Source: Komagataella phaffii GS115 (Eukaryota; Ascomycota; Pichiomycetes; Pichiales; Pichiaceae). From it: a DNA stretch of 64,000 nucleotides. Under the pieces are notes generated by a model that was not told the DNA's origin, searched no databases, and saw only the letters and a list, made by a program, of their open reading frames with translations. The position numbers and the translations under genes are program-made. The DNA lies in contig NC_012963.1 in assembly GCF_000027005.1 (NCBI RefSeq), positions 124,001 through 188,000 of the forward strand, written 5' to 3'. Below, one piece after another: positions 1 through 11,000 of the stretch (the first letter of the stretch is position 1; each line of letters begins with the position of its first letter).

Positions 1-280
1 GAGACCAAGTAGTTTAGTTGCTCTTCTGTTGCCGTTAGCTTTCTGATTTCCTTAACAAATGACCTTTGAAACGTATTGACGTTTGAGTTCAAATCTCTCA
101 GTTGAACAGTTCCGAGATCCCCCAAGACAGATACAATGTCTCTTGAGATTTCACTTGCTATATAAAACTGTACTAAAGACATCTCCGCTGAGCCTAGAAG
201 AGGTGGTTAGTAACTTTTCAAGCTATACGTGCTGAAATGCTAGAGTCAAACTTACGGAAAATGGCCTCTTTAGATGTCAT
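1..280 (-). CDS. VPH1: V-ATPase V0 subunit a, 5' end (partial, spliced)
   Basis: This is the N-terminus of the large proton-translocating subunit a of the V0 sector of the vacuolar/Golgi H+-ATPase; the rest lies beyond the left edge. Exon 1 is 256-280 (start ATG at 278-280). A 62-nt intron at 194-255 has a GTAAGT donor, TACTAAC branch box and TAG acceptor. Exon 2 runs from 193 off the edge. The spliced protein begins [19 protein letters not shown], closely matching the Vph1/Stv1 start, and continues with EISRD and a RDLNS motif typical of the cytosolic N-terminal domain. Vph1 versus Stv1 cannot be separated from so little sequence; I infer VPH1. It is transcribed divergently from RGP1 across about 260 bp. 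Confidence 0.85.
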
Positions 281-542
281 TATATTCTGGCAAGAGTCCC
301 GCTGCAATTGCCCTTTGGAAAAGCTTTTTGTTGCAAATCAGTAATTGGCCAAGAAACCAAGTGCAATGTGGTGTAATTTCTATTCTTCCCTAATTAGTAG
401 CTTTTAAAGGGGAGTGGGTGTTAAACAGAAATTAAGGCCAAATAATCTATTTACTACACGAAGATCACTTCGAAAAAATCGTTCACCAACCAGATTTTTC
501 TATCAATCTCCAAATCTGATCTCCCTAGTTCCAACTAAGGTA

Positions 543-2299
543 ATGGTGACCCACACAATATACAACCAATTAGTAGACAATAATGTTCGGGTTGAAGTTG
601 TGTATGAAAATTATCCAGTCATTGCTGGAACAGATGAACTTTCGTTGATCCTACGGTTCCGGTATTTGGGTAAACCCAAGCTTCCTAAAGAAGAACATTC
701 AGAGCCAGATCCTGAAGATAAGGACGCTGTCAACTCTTCTCATAAGGCTGGGAGTAGTGATACGTGGTCTGGCTTTGGAAGGAGAATCTCGTCGCAATTT
801 TCCAATGTTACAAGGAATGTTTTTTTGAAAGAATTAGACAAGGTAGAAGAGCAACACGAGGAAGACGATGAACCTGTATTCGTTGTCGGATATACGCAAT
901 TGTTTGGATATCTTGCTATCAATGAAAACATCATAGATAAAAAAAAATTGGAAGACGTTAGAAAAAGATCTGTCATAGGAAATAAACTAGCTGGTATAGA
1001 AGGACTGGAATTGAGTGATAAAACTAGCAATATTTGGCAGTTCAATAACATAGAATTTTTGGAGCCTGGGAAGAGTAACCAGATTATCCCGCTATATTCC
1101 ACAACTCAAGCCATGCTATTTCAGGAGATTTCTCTGGCCCAAGACCCTTTGAAGATCTTTTATGTGAAAGTTCCTTTACCAAAAACTTACCACCAAATTA
1201 CCATTCAGCTGCTCTTACTATAAATTATAAGTTACTGGTTGGCTACCAACAATTTGAAAAGAGTGGCAAGATAAGTGTCCGGACACTAAAATTTCCTCTT
1301 AAATTACAAGCTTACGTGAACAGAGTTGGGCAGCAGCCTTTTTTCACCTTGGATAAACCACTCTTGGGTCAGCCCATTGAGGCTCAAGTTAACGAGGTAA
1401 CTGATGGACAAAAGGCCAGCTTTGCTTCCATTAAGTCTCAGTTGAAACATAGCGATATTGAATCCGAGTCTGATTTTTCTAATGACAAGATAGCGGTAAA
1501 ACCAATCGAGTTCTTGGCTTTTATGCAGAAACTAAGTCAAGCCAACATTAATCAGGTTGTGGAAATACAAAATGAGTTTCACAAAGAGTTTCTTACAGAT
1601 TACACTTCTCCGAAGAACGAAAATTGTAGGTTAAACCTTATCAATTTGGTTTCGAACCCATCACAAGTTCTTTCCCTTAGACAAACTGAACGCAAACCCC
1701 TACAAAAGAATTTTGAAGAACTGAACCTTTTTGAATATGATAGCCTTTTACCCGCAAAATTCCAAACTAGGTTCTTGTTGAAACGAAATACAAAAAATTT
1801 TGCTCAAGTTGACCTCGACAAGTCAGTATTTAGGGTCAACGATATTATTCGCATTAACATTCAGTTATTAAATCATATTAAAACGACAGGGTTGATAGTC
1901 GCACTTGAAAGAGTAGAGACCATAAGTGACCAGTACATTTTCAAGGATGAAAAAGGGCAAATACATGAGAATCTGACTGAACAAAGCCAGCTTGTTGAAA
2001 AGGTTTGTGAAAAAGTTGTTAGTACTATTAACAGTGAGCAAGTATCAGCCAATTTACCCATTCCTTACAACTCACCAGGTCAGTTCAAAACTAACATTGT
2101 GAACGTAAGGTATTTGGTCACAATAAAGTTCATCTTAGTGGAGGAATCTTCTGATTTAGAGTTGATCTATTCCGACAACAAAGGAGATTTGCTCAGAGGA
2201 GTGGAATTCTACTCCAGTGGATCAGAGTTTCTATGTAGACTACCCATCAAAGTTGTACCAAACTACGAACCCAATTTTGGTGTGGTTAATTACGTTTAA
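543..2299 (+). CDS. RGP1: Rgp1, Ric1-Rgp1 GEF subunit, with a 1-nt frameshift
   Basis: Rgp1 partners Ric1 in the exchange factor for the Golgi Rab Ypt6 and is needed for endosome-to-Golgi retrograde traffic. The reading frame is broken. The first part runs from the ATG at 543 (MVTHTIYNQLVD, then VRVEVVYENYPVIAG and LSLILRFRYLG, typical of the family start) to a stop at 1221-1223. The second part continues in another frame to the stop at 2297-2299. At the A5 run 1181-1185, one extra A would give PLPKNLPPNYHSAA and join both parts into about 585 residues (the S. cerevisiae protein is 663). The LPP-Y motif is conserved in Rgp1, so an intron here is unlikely. It could be a sequence error or a real allele. 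It converges on RPP0 with a 49-bp gap. Confidence 0.75.
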
Positions 2300-2348
2300 T
2301 GTTGCGGAAAACTTAATCTATTGACTACAATTAGTTCTTAATCGTTAT

Positions 2349-3287
2349 TTAATCAAACAAACCGAATCCCATGTCGTCGTCCTCAGACTCTTCGTCTTCC
2401 TCCTCAGCAGCGGCAGCAGTCTCCTCGGCACCAGCAGAAGCCTCACCGGCAGCAGGAGCAGCAGCAGCGTAAGCCTCAGGGTTAGCCAATCTGTCCTTGA
2501 TAGCTTCAGAACCCTCAAAGGAGTAGTCAGTAGCAATGGAGACAGCCAAAACATTCTTGTAGTGGTTGACAACAGAGTGACCAACGGATGGCAAAGTTGG
2601 GTAACCAGCAGCCAAAGAGATTTGGGCAATGGTAGAGATGGCAGAGGTGAAGTGAGACAACAGCTCGTCATCGGTGATGTCCAAAATGTTAGCTGGGAAA
2701 ACTTGTCCATCGTCGAAAACTTGAACAACAGTCAAACCGTAGGTGAAAGGAGAGATGTTCAACATGTTCAACAATTGAGCCTCGGAAGGACCAACTCTGG
2801 AGTCTTTCTCAACAACCTTAACATCACTGGTGATCTCAATGGTACCTCTGGAAATCTTGGTTGGGACACCAAGAGCTTGGAAGAAAGAGGTCTTACCTGG
2901 TTCCATACCAGTGTTACCGGCAGGAATGAAGACATCCAAAGGAGCGATAGCACCTGGTCTGGCTGGGGCAGCGACTCTGTTCTCGATGATCACATCTCTG
3001 ATGGTTTTCAAGTCCTCGTTGGTGAAGACGAAACCAATGTTACCTCTGACGAAAGGCAACAGCTTCTCAAAGACTGGGAGCTCCTCGACGAAGTCTCTCA
3101 AGGCCTTTCTGACCATGGTGTTCTTACCCATAAGAATCACAGCTTTACCACGGAGAGTCTGTCTGACCTCGTGCATTTGCTGAGAGGAGACATTGTCAAC
3201 ACCGACAATAAAGATGGACTTGTAAGATTCCAAAAGCTCTCTGAGCTTGTTAAAGTACTCGGCTTTCTTTTCGTTGATACCTCCCAT
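2349..3287 (-). CDS. RPP0: 60S ribosomal stalk protein P0
   Basis: P0 is the L10-family anchor of the ribosomal stalk. It binds 25S rRNA at the GTPase centre and carries the P1/P2 acidic proteins. The 312-residue protein starts [19 protein letters not shown], has the L10 fold with the RKALRDF segment, and ends in an Ala-rich hinge plus the acidic stalk tail [14 protein letters not shown], the peptide that recruits elongation factors. Length equals that of the S. cerevisiae protein. No intron is seen. Codons look strongly biased (repeated GGT, TCC and AAG), as expected of a highly expressed gene. A TCACGTGA palindrome lies 114 bp upstream of the start codon. Confidence 0.97.
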   Translation of the reverse strand: MGGINEKKAEYFNKLRELLESYKSIFIVGVDNVSSQQMHEVRQTLRGKAVILMGKNTMVRKALRDFVEELPVFEKLLPFVRGNIGFVFTNEDLKTIRDVIIENRVAAPARPGAIAPLDVFIPAGNTGMEPGKTSFFQALGVPTKISRGTIEITSDVKVVEKDSRVGPSEAQLLNMLNISPFTYGLTVVQVFDDGQVFPANILDITDDELLSHFTSAISTIAQISLAAGYPTLPSVGHSVVNHYKNVLAVSIATDYSFEGSEAIKDRLANPEAYAAAAPAAGEASAGAEETAAAAEEEDEESEDDDMGFGLFD

Positions 3288-3400
3288 TTCGACTCTGTTA
3301 TTACTATACTGAGGATAGGCTGTTTAAAGGATGAAGAAGTAAGAAAACGATTTGGACGACAAAAAAAGTGATGAAAAATGAGGAAGGGCGTGAGCCCTCA

Positions 3401-3408
3401 TCACGTGA
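3401..3408. promoter_or_regulatory. TCACGTGA palindrome, candidate Cbf1 site upstream of RPP0
   Basis: An eight-base palindrome containing CACGTG lies 114-121 bp upstream of the RPP0 ATG. CACGTG is the Cbf1 core, and in several non-Saccharomyces yeasts Cbf1 takes part in ribosomal protein gene control. Occupancy here is inferred. Confidence 0.45.
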
Positions 3409-3752
3409 AGATAGAATTTATGAGATGTTTGGAGTTGCAACGATGGGATGCTGGATGTTCGAGAGGCGTACGTTTTCCTCTGATGCTGGATCAATGTTTC
3501 TATGGTAATCACTGCATCAGCCGCACTGAAAATCTTTGGTGCGAGAGCAAGGAGGATGATGATTCGTTGCCTAATGTAAGAACTAAGGTCAGCAGCATAA
3601 AAAGTTTAGCCAAGATTTAACTTAAAAGAATACTACTTGATCGGCATGTCCATGTTATAGCAAGGGTGACTCCAAGCGCCTTCTTTGTTGCTCTGTTCTA
3701 AATTTAGTTGGTTATCGTTACATTTCTCATTCCCTTACATGACGATTACTAA

Positions 3753-3758
3753 ACGCGT
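3753..3758. promoter_or_regulatory. ACGCGT (MCB-type) element upstream of RSN1
   Basis: A perfect MluI cell-cycle box sits 113 bp upstream of the RSN1 ATG. A 6-mer this common occurs by chance several times in 64 kb, so this alone is weak. Confidence 0.25.
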
Positions 3759-3870
3759 CATATCGCATACATATGCTACAGATCGAAATCAAGACTGGAT
3801 TTGAATCTTTATCTCCCTTGCTTCTTTTCTTCTCTTCCCACCATCACTTCCCGTTTGATTTTGACCAACA

Positions 3871-6462
3871 ATGACGACTGAGGTCAACATCTCCACCGAA
3901 ACGGTGCTGACTTCGTTGGCTGTGAATTCGGCCGTGTTTGGAGGTTTCGTTGTAGCATTTATTTTGCTCAGAGCAAAGTTCCATCGAATCTATCAACCCA
4001 AGAGTTTCACAAAGCTTTTGCCCCCAGAAGACAGACCCAAACCAGTTTCTGTGTTTGCTCCAAGAATGATCTGGGATTTAATACGGAAAGATAAGAAATT
4101 CCTGATCAAGTTCTGTGGTATTGACGGGTACCTATTTCTACGTTACATGGGAATATTGACTTTGACTTTCTTTTTTGGTAGTCTCATTTTGATTGTTCTC
4201 CTACCAGTCAATGCAGTTAATGGGGTTGGGCATGACGGTTTCGATCAATTGGCTATTCAAAACGTTGATGACAGGAATAGATATTTTGCACATGCGTTCA
4301 TCTCTTGGGTATTTTACGGATCTATATTGTATGTGATTTACCGGGAGCTGTACTTTTACAACAACATGAGAGTAGTCATCATGTCTTCTCCTTTATATGG
4401 AACTAAACAGAGCTCTAAAAGTGTGATCTTTCAGACTGCGACACCCCAATTCTTGTTTAAGTCAGAGCTTAGGAAACTTTTTGATGGAGTCAAAAACGTT
4501 TGGGTTTTGCAAGCTCCCAAAGATCTTGCTCCTTTGGTGAATAAAAGAGATCAAGTTTCAATGAAGTTGGAGAATGCAATCTGCAAGATATTGACTCAAT
4601 CTACTAAAAGGTATCTGAAATCTCCTGACACATTTGTAGAGGGCACAAGTTGGAGCGATTATGTCAAGAAGAGACCCACTACTCGTTCGTTTCCAATATT
4701 TGGAAAGAAGTACGACCTTATAGATCATTGCAAGACCACATTGATCGAGCTAAACGAGAAAATTTTGGACAGACAGGCTAACTATGAAGAATCTTCTCCT
4801 GTTAATTCGGTCGTGGTAGAATTTATCAGTCAATACCATGCACAATTAGCTCACCAGTCAGTAGCCCATCATATGCCTCTTCACTTCACTCCCTCCCATA
4901 TTGGAGTTGAACCTGCGGATATCAACTGGTTCAATATGAGACTTTCATGGTGGGAGAGACTGGTGCGATCATGGGCGGCAGTGGCTAGTATTATTGCATT
5001 AGTGATTTTTTGGTCGATACCAGTGTCCTTTGTTGGTATGATTTCGAATATAACGTATCTGACAAATGAACTGCCATGGCTGAGGTGGATTTTGGACCTT
5101 CCAGACCAGTTGCTTGGTATCGTCACGTCTTTATTACCTACCATTATGTTGGCGCTTTTGATGATGATTTTGCCAATCTTTATTCGTAATATGGCAAAAC
5201 TTTACGGATCAGTCACATCTCAAAGCGTGGAATTGTTTACCCAGCAAACGTTTTTTGCTTTCCAGGTAGTGCAGGTATTCTTGGTGGTTTCTCTTTCTTC
5301 TGCTGCAGCGTCTGCAGTGACACAGATAATTGAAGATCCTACTAGTATTATGGATACTCTAGCTACGAATTTACCAAAAGCGTCCAATTTTTACATTGCC
5401 TACATCATTCTTCAAGGTTTGTCAGGTAGTAGTAGTTCTTTGTTCCAAGTCGCAAACTTGATCCTCTATTATGTGTTTGGGTTTGCATTTGACAACACTC
5501 CGAGAAAGAAGCACGATAGATACGCTGGTCTCGGATCTATGGAATGGGGTACAACATTTCCAGTGTACACCAACCTGGCAGTTATTGTGCTTTCATATTC
5601 TATCATTTCCCCTTTGATTCTGATTTTTGGAACAGTTGCATTTGCATTACTTTGGTTCACCTACATGTATAACCTGAGCTATGTTTTCGTGTCTGGCCCC
5701 GACTCTCAAGGCTTACATTACCCCAGAGCATTGTTCCAAACGTTGGTTGGAGTTTACCTAGGAGAGATTTGTCTTTTGGGTATATTCGCAGTTGGCAGAG
5801 GATGGGGACCTATTGTTTTGGAAATAATCCTTCTCGCTGTCACTGTGTTTGTTCATCTCAATATGAATAGCTCGTTTGACCGGCTGTTATCTGTTGTCCC
5901 TGCAGATGCCATGAAACCTCTTGATGGTGTTTCTGAGACACCATCATGGGTACCAAGCGGCGATGTGGAGAATTCTCATAATTTCAATGAGTCTCCATTC
6001 CTGTCAGAAGAGGAGTTACCGAAGAAACACAAGCACAAGAAACGAAAACAGAGGTCCTTGGCCAATGTTCCCTTGTTGGTAGATGGTGAGGATATGGGAA
6101 GTAGCATCACCACCTTGGGACCGCTTGACCGTTTTTTCCGTCCTTGGATATACTATTCGTACGAGACGCTTCGTACGTATCTTCCCGAGTCGTATCAAGA
6201 GCCCACAGTTACGGATGAGAAACAGACCAAACATGCCTATGATTACCCGTCTGTAACTCAGCAACAAAAAGTGCTTTGGATTCCAAAGGACCCACTTGGG
6301 TTTTCATCACAACTAATCCAGGAATTCAAGGGAGTGATTGAGATTTCTCACGAGAGGGCATCCATCAACAATAAGGGCAAAGTTGAATGGGAGGGAGATG
6401 CGCCCACAAGTGGTTCAAACGTAGAACTTGACAAATCTGACAAGCAGTTGGTGGATAGTTAG
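3871..6462 (+). CDS. RSN1: CSC1/OSCA-family membrane protein (Rsn1)
   Basis: This is an 863-residue polytopic protein of the calcium-permeable osmosensitive channel family (old DUF221, TMEM63/OSCA/CSC1). It shows an N-terminal hydrophobic segment, the LLPPEDRPKPV stretch before the conserved WDLIRKDKKFLIKFCGIDGYLFLRYMGIL region, and a cytosolic loop at about residues 190-360. A block of hydrophobic helices follows from about 365 to 660 (including TLLP/PIFIRNMAKLYG), then a hydrophilic tail with a KKHKHKKRKQR basic cluster. S. cerevisiae Rsn1 rescues loss of the exocytic SNARE Sro7; channel function for this member is family-based inference. The next gene is PPA2, the same order as YMR266W-YMR267W, which is why I chose RSN1 over its paralogues. 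Confidence 0.85.
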   Translation: MTTEVNISTETVLTSLAVNSAVFGGFVVAFILLRAKFHRIYQPKSFTKLLPPEDRPKPVSVFAPRMIWDLIRKDKKFLIKFCGIDGYLFLRYMGILTLTFFFGSLILIVLLPVNAVNGVGHDGFDQLAIQNVDDRNRYFAHAFISWVFYGSILYVIYRELYFYNNMRVVIMSSPLYGTKQSSKSVIFQTATPQFLFKSELRKLFDGVKNVWVLQAPKDLAPLVNKRDQVSMKLENAICKILTQSTKRYLKSPDTFVEGTSWSDYVKKRPTTRSFPIFGKKYDLIDHCKTTLIELNEKILDRQANYEESSPVNSVVVEFISQYHAQLAHQSVAHHMPLHFTPSHIGVEPADINWFNMRLSWWERLVRSWAAVASIIALVIFWSIPVSFVGMISNITYLTNELPWLRWILDLPDQLLGIVTSLLPTIMLALLMMILPIFIRNMAKLYGSVTSQSVELFTQQTFFAFQVVQVFLVVSLSSAAASAVTQIIEDPTSIMDTLATNLPKASNFYIAYIILQGLSGSSSSLFQVANLILYYVFGFAFDNTPRKKHDRYAGLGSMEWGTTFPVYTNLAVIVLSYSIISPLILIFGTVAFALLWFTYMYNLSYVFVSGPDSQGLHYPRALFQTLVGVYLGEICLLGIFAVGRGWGPIVLEIILLAVTVFVHLNMNSSFDRLLSVVPADAMKPLDGVSETPSWVPSGDVENSHNFNESPFLSEEELPKKHKHKKRKQRSLANVPLLVDGEDMGSSITTLGPLDRFFRPWIYYSYETLRTYLPESYQEPTVTDEKQTKHAYDYPSVTQQQKVLWIPKDPLGFSSQLIQEFKGVIEISHERASINNKGKVEWEGDAPTSGSNVELDKSDKQLVDS

Positions 6463-6830
6463 CAGCATATGTACTTACGAATGATGTCTTAATAAGATCT
6501 GAAAAGGGGTAGTTTTCAATGAATAACCCACAAGTAGCTTCAAATATTAAATGAAACGTTTTCAGTGTTTGACTAAATCATTCTTCCGATCAATGTTATA
6601 GTTGGACCAATAATAGTCCCTTGCCATGGCAGGTCTAACTTGATCTCGTGTCTATGTTGACTCCTTATATTCTATTTTTGCAGACTGATAGCTGATAGTG
6701 GGTTGTACATCTAACATCTCCGGGTCGCGCAACGCAAGATGGGGTATTTCTTTATCATCTCGGGCCATCGTTCCACCTATCCACTCTTTGCCGCTCATAA
6801 CTGCTCCTCCCGCCAATTTGCCCTATAAAC
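6463..6830. other. RSN1-PPA2 intergenic region
   Basis: These 368 bp hold the RSN1 3' end and the PPA2 promoter. No ORF or RNA gene is seen. A HAP-type ACCAATAA at 6606-6613 is listed separately. Confidence 0.6.
6606..6613 (+). promoter_or_regulatory. candidate HAP2/3/4/5 (CCAAT) site upstream of PPA2
   Basis: ACCAATAA matches the yeast HAP consensus ACCAATNA and lies about 220 bp upstream of a nuclear gene for a mitochondrial enzyme. This fits respiratory regulation, but the motif is short. Confidence 0.35.
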
Positions 6831-7703
6831 ATGTTTAAACGCCTATTCTCTTCCGTGCAAACAGGCTCAAAGTATTCATCTGCATACAAAAACTATCTAA
6901 AGCTTGACAATGGCAAGATCGGCAGTTATATGCATGATATTCCTATCGAATACGACCAGACTAGCGGCCTACTAAATGTGGTGGTAGAGATTCCACGGTG
7001 GACCAACGCCAAATTTGAGATCAGTAGATCGCTGGAGGCAAATCCCATCACTCAGGACCAGAAGGACGGTCAATTGAGATTTGTACACAATTTGTATCCT
7101 AACCACGGCTTTCCATTTAACTACGGAGCAATTCCTCAAACTTGGGAGGATTACACCCGGCCCTCCAAATTTGTATCAGCATACAAAGGAGACAATGATC
7201 CCCTAGATATTATAGAAGTGGGAAGCAAGGTTCTGGAAGTTGGGCAAGTGCTCAGGGTGAAAGTTTTGGGTTCCTTGGCATTGATTGACGAAGGCGAGCT
7301 AGACTGGAAGATCATCACCATCAATACTGAAGATTATCATGCTTCAGATGTTAATGATATTTACGACATCTACCACGTGCTTCCGGGTATGTTAGAAAAC
7401 ACTCGAGAATGGTTCAAGAACTATAAGAAACCGGAAGGTAAACCCAGCAACGTCTTTGCTTTCAATGGTGAATTCAAGAATCACGAAGATACGATGAAAG
7501 TCATCGAGGAATGCCACAAGAACTGGAAAGCCTTAATCGAAGGAAAAGTCACTGGCGCAAAGGCCCCTAAAGTTAGTAATGCCACACTGGAAGAAACCCC
7601 CGGGTTCACAACATTTGATGAGCAGAAATTATTGGTCAAGACTAATGCTAAGGATGAAGAGATTCCACAGGAAGTTAACAGATTGTACTTTTTCAATAAC
7701 TAG
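6831..7703 (+). CDS. PPA2: mitochondrial inorganic pyrophosphatase
   Basis: This family I soluble pyrophosphatase hydrolyses PPi to phosphate using Mg2+. It has the signature DNDPLD at residues 121-126, an EIPRW segment, the substrate-site region NHGFPFNYGAIPQTWEDY, and the ENTREWFKNYK motif near the C-terminus of the core. The start MFKRLFSSVQTGSKYSSAYK is Arg/Ser/Lys-rich without acidic residues, as in a matrix presequence. That marks the mitochondrial isozyme Ppa2 rather than cytosolic Ipp1. At 290 residues it is close to the S. cerevisiae protein (310). Its order after RSN1 and before PRP24 matches YMR266W-YMR268C. Confidence 0.93.
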   Translation: MFKRLFSSVQTGSKYSSAYKNYLKLDNGKIGSYMHDIPIEYDQTSGLLNVVVEIPRWTNAKFEISRSLEANPITQDQKDGQLRFVHNLYPNHGFPFNYGAIPQTWEDYTRPSKFVSAYKGDNDPLDIIEVGSKVLEVGQVLRVKVLGSLALIDEGELDWKIITINTEDYHASDVNDIYDIYHVLPGMLENTREWFKNYKKPEGKPSNVFAFNGEFKNHEDTMKVIEECHKNWKALIEGKVTGAKAPKVSNATLEETPGFTTFDEQKLLVKTNAKDEEIPQEVNRLYFFNN

Positions 7704-8094
7704 CAGGGCTAGTTAGCCCCGGAGTATTGGATGCATTAGTAGGTTTTAGATATTTTGGTTGTTATTGTTTCGCGCAGCTTAAGATGCCAGAACCAAAAAC
7801 GAACATAGAAGAGAAGATTCACCTTGACCTGCCATCCAGCATCGACTCATACATTCCTTTTTTTTCAAATGCTCATTCTTGCATTCTACTACCACGTTTA
7901 AACGACAAGAGCTCCAGCTCTTGTGTAGTTTGTGTATCCCCAGTACCATGGTATCATGGTTAAAACGAAATGCATTATATTTCTCTTCCAACTTCGTAGT
8001 CTCTTTGCCTCTTAGTACCTTCTACCCTCTAGCTTACGTAACACTCGAAAGAAAGGAAAAAATCATCTCCAAACATAAACACCAACACCAACTA
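7704..8094. other. PPA2-NUP188 intergenic region
   Basis: These 391 bp contain no recognisable gene. An in-frame upstream ATG for NUP188 occurs at 7948. A 78-codon ORF at 7727-7963 shows no domain and is not annotated. Confidence 0.6.
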
Positions 8095-11000
8095 ATGGCT
8101 GACGATAAGGATTCCTGGACCTTTGCACAAGCTTTTGAGTTGTTCAGCAAGTCCAATGATGCCAGCATTTTAGATTCGTTGGACACTTTTTTGAAAACGA
8201 ATTCTGATTTACTGGAGAGCAAATCTATCCCCTTTGTCTTTCATGAGTTCAAGGATGATGAGTTACTCCACTTAAAGGAGAATGTTATTAGAGGAGTTCA
8301 ATACCCAGTCCCCAATGAAAAAATTATAAAATACTGTATTACAGTGAGCAGGCTGCTAAACGTTGACGTTCATGAGGTTTTAAGAATCTGTAAACAGAAC
8401 TTTGTCGACTTGGTTATTGACAGAAATGATTCAATAACAGAGATAATCAAGTTGGTTACTCAAGAAATTGCATTGATTATACAGCTAAGGTGTTTACTAC
8501 TACAATCAAAAAGGCTGACGATAAACAGTGATGACATATTTGATGGAATATTTGACTATCTCAACGAGTATTTCATCAAGAAGGGATATTTTGAAGAAGA
8601 ATCTCCGTATGCATCCTTGATCGCTAATGAGAAGGTCAATGTGACTGTTCAAGTATTGAACTTCCTGGCGTATCTATCTACTGAATATTCAGCCACAAAA
8701 GAACAGGTTGTAACATGGTTCAAGATTATGGAGCTGTCTCGATTTGCATCCATCTTGAAACGTTCCATAAGCAACAGTCGTTTAGAGTCCATTCAATCAT
8801 TATTATCAGTTATTACAAACTTAATCCTAGACCTGAATAACAATTATGGTGGCCTAGATCATTACAAGTCCTACCTCAACGATGCCGTGTCCATTCAGCA
8901 GATCAGTGAATCACTGAACAACACTTCTCCAAGTTGTCCTATTGTCTTATACAGCTGGAGTATTCTTTTGCACAGGAAGTATTTGGTACTGGAATCTTTT
9001 CCTGACAACCCCCATGGCCAGAAGTTGTTAGGTTCATTGGGGGGATTGCATCAGCTGCAACAACAGTATCTTCAATTTAGCAAGATTTCACAAGACCAAA
9101 ATGTTATTGAAAAACTGGTTCGTTGCCACAAGAATCTTTATTATGATGCTATTTTCACGACTGCTCTGGGAACTCTGGTCCTTCACTATTTGCCATATTT
9201 ATCACTCACTGATCAAGTTTCTCAGATGTTAAACACAATATTCAAAGATTGCCTCAGAAACATTCTAATCAAGCTTTTCCAAGACGAGTATTTTGAAAGA
9301 TTGCTGACCCTAGCAAGAGCCAAATTTCCAAGATCAATAGTTTCCTACTTAAACTTGGCATCATTAAATACAAATTTTGCATTGGAAGAAGTCACTTGCA
9401 TGAAATCTTATATGGAGTCCTTTGATGAAGATTCGTTGTTGAACAAGTATGAAATTGATGATCAGAATCCTGAGTTAGTGAAGATAACACAAGATATTGA
9501 TATTTTTCCACCCTTCGAATCATCCAAGGAATTGTCACTTTTGATGAGAGACGGAACCAAGGGAAAGTTACTCAGTGGTAATATGGTTGTTTTTATTTAC
9601 GATTATAACGGCTGGACCTTCTTAGGTCGGATTCTACAAAACATCTCTCGTAATTTCAATTTGCAAGATGATAGGGTTGCCTCTATGATATCGATTCTGC
9701 AAGTGTTCACTCGAGTCACAGAGGAGATTGTTCCAGAAAGTGCTGAAAGTTTTTTTGCACTGGCAAGCACTTTTGTAGACGATTCCGATGTCATTGAAGT
9801 AATTTTCAGGTTGTTCGACCAATGTTTGCATGCAAGATGTCTACAAGGTTTGGAAGCTATTGCCAAGTTTATCCAGGCTCTTTGCAGAACCTTGTCCTAT
9901 CGTGTATGGTCATACCTATCTCATTCTCAATTGTTCAGCGTATTTGCTTCAACAATTCTGGGAGCTGTTGAGATGGTTTCAGGTGACTACTCTTTTACCA
10001 TTACTTTAATCAAAATGGTGGATACTTTGGTTGTGGGATGCTTGAGCTTGGATACTAGAGTTTCAGCAAGACTAAAGAGTCAAGTTTTGATCAACATAAC
10101 CTCTCATATGCTTCACATCTTTGAGATCTTCTACCATTGTCGCTTTGAGATTGAATACCAAAAGTGGGAGATTGGTACTTTGCTCGTGGATGTCTTTGGA
10201 AAGTTGCTGGTGCCCGTCTATGGTATTGACGGTGTCGATGAGCCAGAAAATAAGGCCACCGCCGTATTCGCCAAATCTGCTCAGAAAATAGTGGATTCTT
10301 TTTTAGTGCCTGATTTAATGGATGTCAGAAGCAACAAGCCGATTACCAAGGCTATTGATGATTTACTAACGAAATCATCAACTCTCGATCTTACAGGGGT
10401 TTGGTATTCTAACTGGAATAGAGCTATCATAGGATTTACTGAACTTTTACTTTCAATCAGATCAGTATGTGGAATGCCTCCTTCCATACTAGAAAAGACT
10501 ATGTTTGCCAAGTCACCATCTTTAGTCGATGTTTACCATCATCACACAAGCTTAAGATTAGATGTCACAAAGCTTTTAACGAGTTTGGTAAATGCAAAAT
10601 GGCCCAACGAACCTCCTTCATTGCTAGCATACTTGGGTAAAGATCAATCATATCTTTTGTTAAACCTTTTGGCTGCCAATTTGACAAACTCTCTGGTTGA
10701 TTATGATATCAAAGTGAGTATATATGATCTTTTTTCTGCCGTAATGGAGGGTGATCAAGAAGGTCTATCAATTATGTTTATCACAGGCCATGGCAGCAAT
10801 GAAAAGTTCCAGCAAGCCTCTATTTCCCTCCTGGAAATTATGAAAAAGTGTGTGATTGATTTATCTCAGTACCCAGATTCGGTAGCTCTTCACTTAGTGG
10901 ATGCAATCGCTTTGGCTTTCAACTCCTGGACAACAGCTAAAGAGTCCAAAGATGATGAGCCTTTCATTGGGCAGCTAATAACTAGAATTTCCAAAAGAAA

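Larger units (their letters stand above)
3288..3870. other. intergenic region between RPP0 and RSN1 (shared promoter)
   Basis: This 583-bp divergent promoter region has no convincing gene. An 80-codon ATG ORF at 3378-3620 has no recognisable domain and overlaps the expected RPP0 promoter, so I do not annotate it. It contains a TCACGTGA palindrome near RPP0 and an ACGCGT near RSN1, listed separately. A pyrimidine-rich tract immediately precedes the RSN1 start. Confidence 0.7.

Noticed and set aside
414..542. N-terminal extension of RGP1 upstream of 543
   Set aside because: The frame opens at a GTG, not an ATG, and the residues do not match the family start.
1178..1190. Programmed -1 frameshift in RGP1
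   Set aside because: Only one lysine codon can re-pair; there is no tandem slippery heptamer or obvious pseudoknot. A homopolymer indel is simpler.
1155..1215. Intron joining the two RGP1 frames
   Set aside because: Any GT...AG choice would delete the conserved LPP-Y motif, which is continuous across the shift point.
2562..3371. 269-codon ORF antisense to RPP0
   Set aside because: Shadow of a strongly codon-biased gene; no domain, and RPP0 on the other strand is certain.
3378..3620. 80-codon ATG ORF between RPP0 and RSN1
   Set aside because: No recognisable domain, covers the expected RPP0 promoter including the CACGTG box.
7727..7991. Overlapping small ORFs upstream of NUP188
   Set aside because: Low-complexity, no domain, and inside the NUP188 5' region.
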